A stretch of 64,000 nt of DNA from Ruegeria lacuscaerulensis (lineage in GTDB: Bacteria > Pseudomonadota > Alphaproteobacteria > Rhodobacterales > Rhodobacteraceae): assembly GCF_013031245.1 (NCBI RefSeq), contig NZ_WPZL01000016.1, positions 29,015-93,014 on the forward strand. The letters run 5' to 3'. Below the pieces are notes generated by a model. It searched no databases, was not told where the DNA came from, and saw only the letters and a list, made by a program, of their open reading frames with translations. The translations under genes and the position numbers were made by a program. This document shows, piece by piece, positions 8,895-19,106 of the stretch; the first letter of the stretch is position 1, and the number at the start of each line of letters is the position of its first letter.

Positions 8895-9889
8895 CCCGCA
8901 CTGTCTTAAAAGTCCAGGATCTGCATCTGCGTTTTCCTCTGGGGCGCAGTATGGCCGATGTCGCAATGGGCCGCCCAGGCCGCGTGGTCAACGCGCTCAA
9001 CGGAGTCAGTCTTGACCTCATCCGGGGGGAAACGTTGGGCGTTGTGGGCGAATCCGGTTGCGGCAAGTCCACTTTGGCACGCTGTATCGTGCGCCTCTAC
9101 AAACCCAGCGATGGTGAGATCCGATTTAACGGTCATGAGATCTTTGCCACCGACCAACGCGGTGACCGCAGTTATAACCGTCGCGTCCAGATGATGTTTC
9201 AGGATCCGTATTCCTCGCTCAACCCCCGAATGACGACGGGTCAGATTCTGGCCGAAGCTTTACGTGTTCACGAAATGCGCCCCGAGACTGAAATCCCTAC
9301 CCGAGTGGATGAATTGCTGGAGTTGGTCCGCCTGCCGCGTGACGCCCGGAACAAGCTGCCACATGAGTTTTCAGGCGGGCAACGTCAGCGCATCGCCATT
9401 GCGCGTGCGCTTGCTGTTGAGCCTGAAGTGCTGATCGCAGATGAGCTGGTATCGGCCTTGGACGTCTCGGTTCAGGCGCAGGTGGTAAACCTGTTGCTGG
9501 AACTGCAACAGGAACTGGAATTGACGATTTTGTTCGTTGCCCATGATCTGCGGCTGGTCCGTCACGTGTCTAACCGAGTGGCCGTAATCTATCTGGGGCG
9601 GATAGTTGAGATCGGCGATAGTGAAACACTGTTCTCGCATCCGGCGCACCCATACAGTCAGGCCCTGCTGTCCGCAGCGCCATCGCTGAACCCCGATGAC
9701 CGTGGCAAGGTCACCAAGCTGGAGGGTGAGTTGCCGTCGACGCTCAATATGCCCTCGGGCTGTCCCTTCCACGTTCGCTGCCGCCACGCCAGTGAAATTT
9801 GCAAACAAAAGGTTCCGGCCTTGTTGCCCTTTGAGGGGCGGGGCGAGGTGGCCTGCCATCACGTTGAAAAGATAAATGCGCATGCTTGA
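8891..9889 (+). CDS. Peptide-type ABC transporter ATP-binding protein (DppF-like)
   Basis: A 332-residue second ATPase of the importer, with Walker A (GESGCGKST), Q-loop ([16 protein letters not shown]), signature ([15 protein letters not shown]), Walker B ([18 protein letters not shown]) and H-loop ([10 protein letters not shown]). Glu followed by Leu-Val-Ser rather than Pro-Thr-Ser in Walker B is common in OppF/DppF. The C-terminal cysteine motif ('[15 protein letters not shown]') is present. The start is the ATG at 8891 inside the stop of dppD. The end overlaps the peptidase gene by 14 bases. Confidence 0.92.
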   Translation: MTRTVLKVQDLHLRFPLGRSMADVAMGRPGRVVNALNGVSLDLIRGETLGVVGESGCGKSTLARCIVRLYKPSDGEIRFNGHEIFATDQRGDRSYNRRVQMMFQDPYSSLNPRMTTGQILAEALRVHEMRPETEIPTRVDELLELVRLPRDARNKLPHEFSGGQRQRIAIARALAVEPEVLIADELVSALDVSVQAQVVNLLLELQQELELTILFVAHDLRLVRHVSNRVAVIYLGRIVEIGDSETLFSHPAHPYSQALLSAAPSLNPDDRGKVTKLEGELPSTLNMPSGCPFHVRCRHASEICKQKVPALLPFEGRGEVACHHVEKINAHA

Positions 9890-11693
9890 CGTCCCTGAAA
9901 CTGAACGTGGCCGGATCGTCGCCGCCCTGCGTGCCGAACTGCAGGCGCAGGGCTTGGATGCGTTTATTCTGCCTCGCTATGACGCGTATCAGGCCGAGTA
10001 TGTGGCCCCGCACGATGAACGTTTGGCCTACGTTACCGGGTTCACCGGGTCGGCAGGTCTGGCGATTGTCACAATGGAAACCGTCGCCTTGTTTGTTGAT
10101 GGGCGATACGTGGTGCAGGCAGCCAATCAATGTCCCGATCCGCTTTTTACACATCGGCATCTGTTCGACGATCCGCCGGAGTTTTGGCTGGCAGAGCAGG
10201 CGCAGCCAGACTGGCGCATCGGATTTGATGCAATGCACATTCCGTCCGTTTTGTATGACCGGTTCGCCCGGGCGCTGGCTCGGGGCGAACTGGTCGCTGT
10301 GAGAGGAAATCCAGTTGATGCGGTATGGCCCGATCAACCCCCGGCTCCGCTGAACAGGATTGAGCCGTTTCCCGCGCAGCTATCGGGCAGGACAGCCAGA
10401 GACAAGATAGATGATCTGGCGGCTAACATTCGGGCTAAGGGGGCCGGTCTGTCGGTTGAGACCCAGCCGGACAACATTGCTTGGTTGTTGAATGTCCGGG
10501 GTTCAGATGTCGCCTTCAACCCTGTGCCTCAGTCATTTTTGATTGCAGATGGCACAGGGCAAGTCCAGTGGTTTGTCGCCTCGCAAAAGCTGGACCTGAA
10601 CGTCACGGACCATCTTCCGGATACAGTTCAGGTTGTTGCGCCCGAAGCTTTTCTGCCGACTTTGGAAGCGCATGCGAAGGAAGGCCAAGGGGTCCTATTC
10701 GATCCCGATTTTTCGCCCATCGCCGTGCGCATTGTTCTGGAGAGGTCCGGTGGCAGGCAGATGCCGTCTCCTAGCCTGGTAACTTCCGCCAAAGCCCATA
10801 AGAACCCGGTTGAAATCGAAGGTATGCGTGCCTGTCATATCGAGGACGGTATAGCTTGGACGGAATTTTGTGCCTGGCTGGCGGACGAGGTTCCGCGCCA
10901 AGCAGCAGTCGGTTCGAACATAACCGAGCGCGAAGCCGAACAGGCGATGCTTAATTTCCGACACGGACAGCCCGGGTTTCTAGAAAACAGTTTTAACCCG
11001 ATCTCTGCTGCCGGGGGCAATGCATCCATGTGCCATTATGCCACGAAGGAAGGTGACTCGGTGCCTATCCTCCCGGATGGTACTTACCTACTGGATTCCG
11101 GCGGGCAGTATGAAACCGGCACCACGGATTCCACGCGGAGTTTTGCCTTTGGTCAAAACAGGCCTGACGGGTATGACCGGGCTTATACAGCGGTGTTCAA
11201 GGCGTTTCACTCCATCGCCACCCTGCGCTTTCCACCCGGAACGCAAGGCCATCACGTTGACGCAATCTGCCGCCGACCGTTGTGGGATCTGGGATTGGAC
11301 TATGATCATGGCACCGGCCATGGCGTTGGCCACCGGCTTTCTGTTCACGAGCATCCCCAGCGTATCGGCAAGCCTTACAACCCCGTCGATCTGGTTGCAG
11401 GGATGATCCTGTCCATCGAACCTGGATATTACGAGGCCGGCCGTTTCGGCATTCGGATCGAAAACCTGTTTGAGATCGTGAGATCCCAAGATGGGTTTTT
11501 GGAGTTTTCGAATCTGACATTATGTCCGATTCAAACCGATATGCTGCTGCCCGAACATTTGACGGATGCTGAGCGTGATTGGCTGAACTCCTACCACGCT
11601 GACATTTTGGAACGACTTGGCCCGAGGTTGTCGCCGTCTGCTTTAGTCTGGGCCAGAAAGGCATGTGCACCGTTACCCGGGCCTGCAGTTTAA
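9876..11693 (+). CDS. Xaa-Pro aminopeptidase (M24B family, long form)
   Basis: A 605-residue metallopeptidase that removes the N-terminal residue before proline. It has the long eukaryotic/alphaproteobacterial AMPP layout: two creatinase-like N-terminal domains (from 'ETERGRIVAALRAELQAQGLDAFILPRYDAYQAEYV') and a C-terminal pita-bread domain. Its metal ligands are visible: two Asp in 'LLDSGGQYETGTTDSTRSF', His in 'HGTGHGVGH', and two Glu in 'SIEPGYYEAGRFGIRIEN'. There is no signal peptide, so it acts in the cytoplasm. It overlaps the last transporter gene, so imported proline-containing peptides are the probable substrate. Confidence 0.92.
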   Translation: MRMLDVPETERGRIVAALRAELQAQGLDAFILPRYDAYQAEYVAPHDERLAYVTGFTGSAGLAIVTMETVALFVDGRYVVQAANQCPDPLFTHRHLFDDPPEFWLAEQAQPDWRIGFDAMHIPSVLYDRFARALARGELVAVRGNPVDAVWPDQPPAPLNRIEPFPAQLSGRTARDKIDDLAANIRAKGAGLSVETQPDNIAWLLNVRGSDVAFNPVPQSFLIADGTGQVQWFVASQKLDLNVTDHLPDTVQVVAPEAFLPTLEAHAKEGQGVLFDPDFSPIAVRIVLERSGGRQMPSPSLVTSAKAHKNPVEIEGMRACHIEDGIAWTEFCAWLADEVPRQAAVGSNITEREAEQAMLNFRHGQPGFLENSFNPISAAGGNASMCHYATKEGDSVPILPDGTYLLDSGGQYETGTTDSTRSFAFGQNRPDGYDRAYTAVFKAFHSIATLRFPPGTQGHHVDAICRRPLWDLGLDYDHGTGHGVGHRLSVHEHPQRIGKPYNPVDLVAGMILSIEPGYYEAGRFGIRIENLFEIVRSQDGFLEFSNLTLCPIQTDMLLPEHLTDAERDWLNSYHADILERLGPRLSPSALVWARKACAPLPGPAV

Positions 11694-11836
11694 ACCGGAC
11701 AAGTTGCGGTAAACCCGCCAATTTCAGGGCGTCGTGACTGCTATAAGCACCAGATTGGGCAGGCTGACCCGTCGTTCTTATTGGCTTTCGAGGTCATTGG
11801 AAAATTAGTCGATTCACCCGTAGCCGAGAATTTGTG

Positions 11837-11865
11837 TTGACATATATTGCACACGTGTTCAATCA
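11837..11865 (+). promoter_or_regulatory. Candidate promoter -35 (TTGACA) overlapping a LacI-type operator
   Basis: TTGACA at 11837-11842 is a perfect -35 hexamer. The operator at 11847-11862 fills the space where the spacer and -10 would lie; the best -10 match there (TTCAAT, 11858-11863) has only a 15-base spacer. If used, the promoter would be fully occluded by bound repressor. The -10 assignment is weak. Confidence 0.35.
11847..11862 (+). promoter_or_regulatory. LacI-family operator copy 1 (TTGCACACGTGTTCAA)
   Basis: A near-palindrome centred on ACACGTGT: the outer TTG/CAA also pair, and only one position per arm breaks symmetry. An identical copy lies at 12021-12036. The central CG dyad and 16-bp length are typical of LacI-family operators. 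The centre-to-centre distance is 174 bp. Confidence 0.65.
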
Positions 11866-12020
11866 TCTGACTCGGAAGGGAGGAAAGCCAATTTGCCAGT
11901 CGGCGGATGTGAGTCTTAGCTTTTATGTAAAATAGCAACGACATTCACCCCTGCGGGCAATAAGTGGACCCAAATTGGCTTTTTGTCACACTGGTTACAT
12001 GAATCGAGGATAACTGGCGT

Positions 12021-12036
12021 TTGCACACGTGTTCAA
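12021..12036 (+). promoter_or_regulatory. LacI-family operator copy 2 (TTGCACACGTGTTCAA)
   Basis: Identical in all 16 bases to the copy at 11847. It ends 33 bases before the binding-protein ATG at 12070, where bound repressor would block initiation or elongation. Two exact copies of a near-palindromic 16-mer in one 375-base gap are very unlikely by chance, and a LacI gene is in the operon. Confidence 0.7.
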
Positions 12037-12069
12037 ACTTAGTGCGCGTCGATCAAAAGGGGATCATCC

Positions 12070-13422
12070 ATGACCAAATCAATGCTCAAACGCACCACTG
12101 CCGCGCTGCTGCTTTGCGCGGTGGCAATGCCAGCGCTGGCCGAAGACGTCACCATCACTGTCTGGGCCGGTGGTTCGAACGATGCGGATGCCTACCGCAT
12201 CGATGCCATCGAACTCGCTGCTGACATGTTGGAGCGTGAAGCTGCTATCGAAGGCCGCGACCTGAACATCACCGTCGAGGGCAAGCGCGATTTTGGCGGT
12301 TGGGAGGAGTTCAAGCAGGGCGTCACCCTGGCGGCCGAGGCCGGAACGGCACCGAACATCGTCGTCACCAGCCATCTGGATATCGCTCCGTGGAGCCAGG
12401 CGGGCTACATTGTTCCGGCCGAAGACTATCTGGATTTCGACGCCTGGCCGCTGAATGACATCTACCCCAACCTGCTGGAGATTGCCGCGTACAACGGCAT
12501 TCAGTGGGGGTTGCCGCAGGATGCGGAAAGCCGTCCGTTCTTCTTCTGGAAGGACACGATGCGCGGCATCGGGTATTCGGATGAGGACATCGCCGCGCTG
12601 CCCGCAAAGGTCGCGGCAGGTCAATACACGCTGCAAAACGTTCTGGAAGATGCCAAGAAAGCCGTCGAAATGGGTCTGGTCGATGAGGGCTATGGTTTTT
12701 ACCCGCGCCCGTCCAACGGCCCGGACTGGGGACAGTTCTATCAATCCTTTGGTGGCGTTCTGCAAGATCCCGAAACCGGCAAGCTGCTGTTGGACAAAGC
12801 GGCGATGGAGGGGTTCTATCAGTTCTTTGCCGACGCGGTTGAGGCGGGCATCACCCGCAAGAACCACCTCGGCACCGACTGGGGCCAGTGGTACAGCGAA
12901 GTTGCCAACGGCAAAGCCGCAACATGGCATGGCGGCACCTGGCACTATGCCCGCTATACCGGCAAAGAAGGCAATGAGGATTTCTTTGGCACTATCGAAT
13001 TCTCGCTGATCCCGGCGGGTGACGAAGGTGGCCGCCCAAACACAATCACCCATCCACTGGTCTATCTGGTCACAGATCAGGAAAACGATGATCACGAAGA
13101 GATCGCCGCGCAACTTGTGAAGATCGCTTCTGAGCCTCGCATGAACTCGCTGCACGCGATCAAGTCGGCGCATCTGGGCATCGGTCAGCAGCAGGCAAAT
13201 ATCGAACTTTATGCCAATGACCGCTGGGCATCCGAAGCGACCGAGCGTCTGTTGATCAACGCCAACGCACAGCCGAACAACCTGGATTACGGGGCATATT
13301 CCGAAGCCATGTTCAAAGGGCTCGAAGCGGCCTGGACCGGTGTGAAAACCCCCGCCGAAGCCGTGGCTGAGCTTGAGGCTGAACTGACCGCCAAGCTGGG
13401 CGATAACCTGATCGTTCAGTAG
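12070..13422 (+). CDS. ABC transporter substrate-binding protein, family 1 (sugar / glycerophosphodiester type)
   Basis: A 450-residue periplasmic binding protein with a signal peptide (cleavage near PALA-EDVTITVW, residue 25). The mature start and the later 'ITVEGKRDFGGWEEFKQGVTLAAEAGTAPNIVVTSHLDIAPWSQAGYIVPAEDYLDFDAW' match the SBP_bac_1 (MalE/UgpB) fold. Aromatic residues are plentiful (W, Y, F), as in carbohydrate binders. It heads an operon with two permeases, a UgpC/MalK-type ATPase, a glycerophosphodiester phosphodiesterase, a LacI regulator and an IMPase. The ligand is therefore inferred to be a sugar, polyol or glycerophosphodiester. Confidence 0.88.
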   Translation: MTKSMLKRTTAALLLCAVAMPALAEDVTITVWAGGSNDADAYRIDAIELAADMLEREAAIEGRDLNITVEGKRDFGGWEEFKQGVTLAAEAGTAPNIVVTSHLDIAPWSQAGYIVPAEDYLDFDAWPLNDIYPNLLEIAAYNGIQWGLPQDAESRPFFFWKDTMRGIGYSDEDIAALPAKVAAGQYTLQNVLEDAKKAVEMGLVDEGYGFYPRPSNGPDWGQFYQSFGGVLQDPETGKLLLDKAAMEGFYQFFADAVEAGITRKNHLGTDWGQWYSEVANGKAATWHGGTWHYARYTGKEGNEDFFGTIEFSLIPAGDEGGRPNTITHPLVYLVTDQENDDHEEIAAQLVKIASEPRMNSLHAIKSAHLGIGQQQANIELYANDRWASEATERLLINANAQPNNLDYGAYSEAMFKGLEAAWTGVKTPAEAVAELEAELTAKLGDNLIVQ

Positions 13423-13436
13423 GTTCTTTCCTCCCT

Positions 13437-13464
13437 GGCCGGGGCAGGCGGTCTTGTCCCGGTC
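13437..13464 (+). terminator. Intercistronic hairpin after the binding-protein gene
   Basis: A 10-bp stem (13437-13446 with 13455-13464, two G-U pairs) and an 8-base loop sit 14 bases downstream of the binding-protein stop and just before the permease ribosome site. There is no U-tail. Its position matches the hairpins after the other three complete binding-protein genes in the window. Confidence 0.55.
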
Positions 13465-13484
13465 ACTCTATTTCGGAGATTTCA

Positions 13485-14786
13485 ATGCCCCGCTTCCACG
13501 CGCTTGGGTTCGGATTTCTGGCGCCCGCCATGATCGTGGTAACGCTGTTCTTTCTGGCCCCGGTCATCCTGACGGTGTTCTTCGCCTTTACCAACATGTC
13601 CACATCGACGGGCATTACAGGAGGCGAATACCTGCTGACGCAGTCCGATTTGCGCAAGGTCAAAGCCAGCAGCGTCTCGGACGAGACTTATGACAAACTG
13701 GAAAACGCGGGCTATGTGGTGGACGAGGCCGGTCTCGCCCGGTTGGTCGAAGCGCGCGATCAGGCGACAGCGGATGAACTGGCGACATTGCATGGGGGCG
13801 CACAGTTTTCGTCGCGCCGCGACATGGAGCGAGCGCTGAAGGATTTGCGTGTAAATCGCATCCGCTCGACCCGGGAGCGCAAGGCTCTGGCAGAACTGTT
13901 TACTTCCAGCGTGATGGACGAACGGTTCCAGACGAAGGATGAGTTTCGCGCCGCCCTGACAGCAGCGGGCATCCCCGAGGCGGACCAGAGAATTCTGGTC
14001 AAAGTCGCCTATACCGGCTGGGTCTGGACCACCGAGAACATGAAGCTGCTGTTCTCGCTCGACAGTTCATGGCGCTATGCGATGAACACGTTGTTCTACG
14101 TGGTGCTTACGCTTTCGTTCAATGTGGGCTTTGGCCTGTTTCTGGCCATCTCGACCTTCTACTTGCCGCCGACGATTGCCAACACCTTCCGTACCATCTG
14201 GTTCCTGCCGCGCATCCTGCCGCCGGTTCTCTATGTGCTGATGTGGTATTGGCTGACTTGGGATACCGGCATCATCTCATCCTTTATGAGCCTGTTTGGC
14301 GTGGCACCGCGTAACTGGATGCTGGACACCGCAACCAACGCATGGATCGTGGTCATACTGATAAACGGCTTTGTGGGTGCGTCCCTGGGGATGATCCTGT
14401 TTTCGTCTGCGATCAAGACGATCCCAGCCTCGATGCTCTACGCCTCCGAGGTCGATGGCGCGAACCGCTGGCAACAGATCCGTTATATCATTCTGCCGCA
14501 ACTGCGCTGGCCGATCCTGTTCACCTCATCCTACCAGACGCTGTCTCTGCTAACGTCGTTTGAATACATCCTGCTGGCCACCGATGGCGGGCCGGGAGGG
14601 GCCACCGAGGTCTGGGCGTTGGCTGCCTATCACACCGCGCTGAACAACTATGGCGGCAACCTGCAATACGGTTTGGGTGCGGCCTATGCGCTGGTGCTGG
14701 TGGTGATCGGCATTGTGACAAGTGTGCTGTATCTGCGGTTCTTCAACTTCAAAGACCTCGTGGCGAAACCACGGATCGAGCAATAG
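13485..14786 (+). CDS. Sugar-type ABC transporter permease with large periplasmic insert (MalF/UgpA-like)
   Basis: A 433-residue permease, against about 290-320 for most of the family. Residues 11-38 form the first membrane segment. Residues ~44-175 are a hydrophilic, charged, probably helical insert with no family I recognise. The core follows, with the EAA loop 'IPASMLYASEVDGANRWQQIRYIILPQLRWPILF'. MalF of E. coli also carries a large periplasmic loop that contacts its binding protein, but between other segments, so a similar role is only a guess. CGGAGA precedes the ATG. The partner permease starts ten bases after the stop. Confidence 0.88.
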   Translation: MPRFHALGFGFLAPAMIVVTLFFLAPVILTVFFAFTNMSTSTGITGGEYLLTQSDLRKVKASSVSDETYDKLENAGYVVDEAGLARLVEARDQATADELATLHGGAQFSSRRDMERALKDLRVNRIRSTRERKALAELFTSSVMDERFQTKDEFRAALTAAGIPEADQRILVKVAYTGWVWTTENMKLLFSLDSSWRYAMNTLFYVVLTLSFNVGFGLFLAISTFYLPPTIANTFRTIWFLPRILPPVLYVLMWYWLTWDTGIISSFMSLFGVAPRNWMLDTATNAWIVVILINGFVGASLGMILFSSAIKTIPASMLYASEVDGANRWQQIRYIILPQLRWPILFTSSYQTLSLLTSFEYILLATDGGPGGATEVWALAAYHTALNNYGGNLQYGLGAAYALVLVVIGIVTSVLYLRFFNFKDLVAKPRIEQ

Positions 14787-14795
14787 GGGCCTGTC

Positions 14796-15622
14796 ATGAC
14801 GTCGAACTTCCGCTCGTTACCGGTAATCACACTGCTGACCATCCTGTCACTGCCGCTGGTGATCATGTACGCCTTTACTCTGGTTGACACAGTTACTGAT
14901 GCCGAGCCTGGCAGCCTGATCCCGTCTGTGTTCACTCTGCATCATTGGAGGTTCCTGTGGGATGATACCACCGGTCGCGGATCGGTGTGGATCGCAACGA
15001 TCAACACCTTCATCTTCGCCGGGTCCACAGCAGCCATCGTCTGCGCCACCTCGCTGACCTCGGCCTATGCACTGTCGCGGCTGAACTTCCCGGCGCGGCG
15101 TTTCTTTCTGGCGGGCGTCATCATCCTGCACGCCTTTCCGACGATCACCCTGATCATCGCGATTTTTCTGATCCTGCAATTTCTTGGCCTGTTCGACACA
15201 CTGATCGGCGTCATCATGGTCAAGGCCGCGCTAGAGTTGCCCTTCGGCATCTGGGTCATGAAGGGGTTTTACGACACTGTGCCGTGGGAGATCGAGATGG
15301 CAGGCGTACAGGACGGGGCCAGCCGGTTCATGGTCTGGCGCAAGCTGGTGCTGCCACAGGTGCAGCCCGGTCTGTCGGCGCTGCTGATCTTTTCTTTCCT
15401 GTCGGGGTGGAGCGAATTCATCCTGCCACTGGTGCTGGCGCCGGGCAGCGACGCGCAGGTTCTCTCGACCTATCTGGCGTATTTCCTGTTGGATGACAGT
15501 TTGGAGGTCGACTTCAACCTCTTCAAATCGGTGGGCCTGTTCTATGCGCTGCCGGTGATCCTGATCTATCTGGTTTTCCAGAAGAAACTCATGAATATCT
15601 ATGGCGGGGGCTCGAAAGGCTG

Positions 15623-15623
<1 letters not shown>
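14796..15623 (+). CDS. Sugar-type ABC transporter permease (MalG/UgpE-like)
   Basis: A 275-residue permease with six hydrophobic segments and the MalG-type EAA loop ('YDTVPWEIEMAGVQDGASRFMVWRKLVLPQVQPGLSALLIFSFLSGWSEFILPL'). It pairs with the long permease upstream. Its stop overlaps the ATPase start (TGATG at 15621-15625), so subunit synthesis is coupled. A short helical stretch before the EAA loop ('LPFGIWVMKGF') is usual for MalG-type proteins. Confidence 0.9.
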
Positions 15624-16671
<1,048 letters not shown>

Positions 16672-16672
<1 letters not shown>

Positions 16673-18090
16673 TGCCGGGCTGGTTGACCCCCTCCCGTCC
16701 CCTGTCGATCGCGCATCGCGGGGCCAGCGCTTATGCGCAGGAAAATACCCTGAACGCTTTTGCGCTGGCTGCCGATCTGGGCGCGGATATGTGGGAGGTC
16801 GATCTGCATCTGACGCGTGACAGTCAGATCGTAGCGTTTCATGATTTTGTGCTGACAGACGGGCGAGCCATCGGCAGTCTGACCTATTCGGATATACGCG
16901 CAGCGGTCAGGGATGACGAAGCGCCTCTGTTGTCCGAAATCATCGCTTTGGCGCAGGCGCGTAACTGTGGCATCTATGCGGATATCAAAGCCCCTGAAGC
17001 ATCGGTGCCGGTTTCTGAGATGTTGCAGACGGCCGGTATTGAACGCGCCATCCTCGGTGCATTCGATCCCGGAGCGATCAATGCTTTGCGCGCCGCAGAC
17101 AGCCCGTTCCCGCTTGCGGTTCTGATCCCGATCGGGGTCGATCCCTTCGCAGCGTCCCTTGGAGCGGACATCATCCATCTTTGCTGGGAGAAGATGGAGC
17201 GCCCGCAGGATCTGCTGGACGACGCCTTCTTTGCCCGCTGTCGCGAAACTGGGCAGAAAGTGGTTTTATGGCACGAGGAAGACCCGGCCCGCATGGCGGA
17301 TCTGCGGACAAAACCGGTGCTGGGCATCTGTTCGGACCGTCCTGAGCTGGTCAACCCAATCGGGTTCCACATTGACCTGCAGATTGTCTGTCACCGGGGC
17401 GCTAACAAGATTGCACCGGAGAACACCTTGTCAGCAGCCCACGCGTGTTTCGCGGCAGGTTTCAGCCATGTCGAGATCGACGTGCAAATCACTGCGGACA
17501 AGCAGTTGGTTGTTTTGCACGACCCGACCCTGGACCGCACCACCACCGGGACCGGTCCGGTTTGCGATCGTACACTTGCCGAGCTTCGCAATCTGAGTGC
17601 CGGTGCATGGTTTGCACCATTCTATACCGGCGAACCCATCCCGACGTTGGATGATATGCTGAACCTGGCCAAAAACTATGGCCGCAAGCTCTATATCGAG
17701 TTGAAATCCGCCCCTGCACAACTGGTCTGGGATCGCGTTGTCGCCCATGAGATGCAAGATAGGGTCTTCTTCTGGTCCTTCGTGACGCAAACCCTGCAAG
17801 ATTTGAGGGCTATCTCGGAACAGGCTCATCTCATGATGCGTCGTCAGGATTTCGACAGCCTTGAAGATGCGGTGAGCTGCCTGTCGCCCTCGCTTGTGGA
17901 ATACACGCTGGACGATGACTGGTCTGATTTCCCGGAGCTACGACGTCGCGGTATTCCGGTGATGATCGCCTATTCCGGTGACAATTCAGAGGTGCTGAAA
18001 ATGATTGCTGAGGCCGGTCCGGACCTGGTCAACCTCGACCAACCATTTGCTTTCGCTGAGATTTGCCGGGAAGAAGGAGTTTCGATGTGA
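16672..18090 (+). CDS. Glycerophosphodiester phosphodiesterase with two tandem GDPD domains
   Basis: A 472-residue cytoplasmic protein, about twice the usual ~240. Domain 1 (residues ~10-228) has His15-Arg16 (HRGAS), Glu42/Asp44 (WEVDLHLT) and His57-Asp58, but lacks the 'LDRTTxG' loop and has 'YADIK' instead of the usual 'xIExK'. Domain 2 (~236-465) has the complete set: 'CHRGANKIAPENT', Glu268/Asp270, 'HDPTLDRTTTG' at 283-293, and Glu343/Lys345 (YIELK). GDPD enzymes cut glycerophosphodiesters to glycerol-3-phosphate plus an alcohol. Domain 2 looks canonical; domain 1 may be non-canonical or have a different substrate. The gene is coupled to the ATPase upstream and the LacI gene downstream. 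Confidence 0.9.
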
Positions 18091-19106
18091 CGGAAGACTC
18101 CGAAAAGCCAGTAACCTCCTTTGACGTGGCGCGCCGGGCCGGAGTGTCGCGGTCTATGGTGTCGCGTGCGTTTACTGAAGGCGCCAACATCTCGGAAAAG
18201 TCGCGCGAGAAGGTGTTGAAGGCGGCTGAAGAACTTGGCTATCGCGTTAATTTCATGGCGCGCGGTTTGCAGACGCGGCAATCCAATCTGGTCGGCATCG
18301 TGGCGTCTTCGCTTGATACCCCGTTTCGATCACGGCAAGTCAGGATTGCAGCTCGGGAAATCATCAGTCACGGCTACCGCCCAATATTGCTGACTGTCGA
18401 GCCGGACGATGATATCGAACAATGGTTGTCGGTCATGCTTAACTACAATGTGGCCGGTGTTATCGTAACATCTGCCACGCCATCGCCGAAGATCATTCAG
18501 GAATGCCGCCGTTTGCGCACGCCTTTGGTGCTGATCAACAGGGGTAAGAACCAGGACATCGCCGATACCGTGCAGATCGACGTCCAACAAGCCGGAGAGC
18601 TGGCCTATACGATGCTCACGCGGTCTGGGGCAGGGCGGTTGGCCGTCGTGCATCCGCAGACTCCGTCCTATTCTGTGACCGGGCGCGCGCACGCATTTGC
18701 AGACAAGTGCAGTTCAGAAAACGTCGAAGTAAAGGAGTTCATATCCGCCAACCAAAGCTATGCAGCGGGTTATGATATTGGCGGTAACGTTGGCCTGGCT
18801 CTGGACCGGATTGATGGAGTGTTTTGCGCGACCGACCTGTTGGCAATGGGTGTCATGGATCGGTTGCGTGCCGATTGGAATGTACGTTTTCCAGACGACT
18901 TACAGGTCGTCGGCTGCGATGACATCGAACAGGCCGGTTGGGGGGCCTATCAACTTTCGACCATGCGTCAGGATGCCGAAGAACAGGTGCTGGCCGCCGT
19001 TCGACAGATGTCAGAGCGGATCGAAAACCCCGAGATGGAAATACAGCACTTCAATCAAATGCTGACCCCAATTTTTCGGAAAACAACATTGAGCAGTTAT
19101 GACTGA
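18087..19106 (+). CDS. LacI-family transcriptional regulator
   Basis: A 339-residue regulator. Residues ~9-60 are the LacI HTH and hinge ('TSFDVARRAGVSRSMVSRAFTEGANISEKSREKVLKAAEELGYRVNFMARGL'), followed by a periplasmic-binding-like effector domain ('NLVGIVASSLDTPF', 'VFCATDLLAMGVMDRL', 'VVGCDDIEQAG'). I use the GTG at 18087: AAGGAG lies about eight bases before it and it overlaps the GDPD stop as GTGA. It most likely binds the two TTGCACACGTGTTCAA sites upstream of the operon and responds to the imported solute or a breakdown product. Confidence 0.92.
   Translation: MTEDSEKPVTSFDVARRAGVSRSMVSRAFTEGANISEKSREKVLKAAEELGYRVNFMARGLQTRQSNLVGIVASSLDTPFRSRQVRIAAREIISHGYRPILLTVEPDDDIEQWLSVMLNYNVAGVIVTSATPSPKIIQECRRLRTPLVLINRGKNQDIADTVQIDVQQAGELAYTMLTRSGAGRLAVVHPQTPSYSVTGRAHAFADKCSSENVEVKEFISANQSYAAGYDIGGNVGLALDRIDGVFCATDLLAMGVMDRLRADWNVRFPDDLQVVGCDDIEQAGWGAYQLSTMRQDAEEQVLAAVRQMSERIENPEMEIQHFNQMLTPIFRKTTLSSYD

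Larger units (their letters stand above)
11694..12069 (+). other. Regulatory region of the sugar-type ABC/GDPD operon
   Basis: About 375 bases with no gene. It contains two identical 16-bp operator-like sites (11847-11862 and 12021-12036), a TTGACA hexamer at 11837-11842 immediately before the first site, and a TTGTCA hexamer at 11983-11988 upstream of the second. This is the expected layout for repression by the LacI protein encoded at 18087. Confidence 0.6.
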
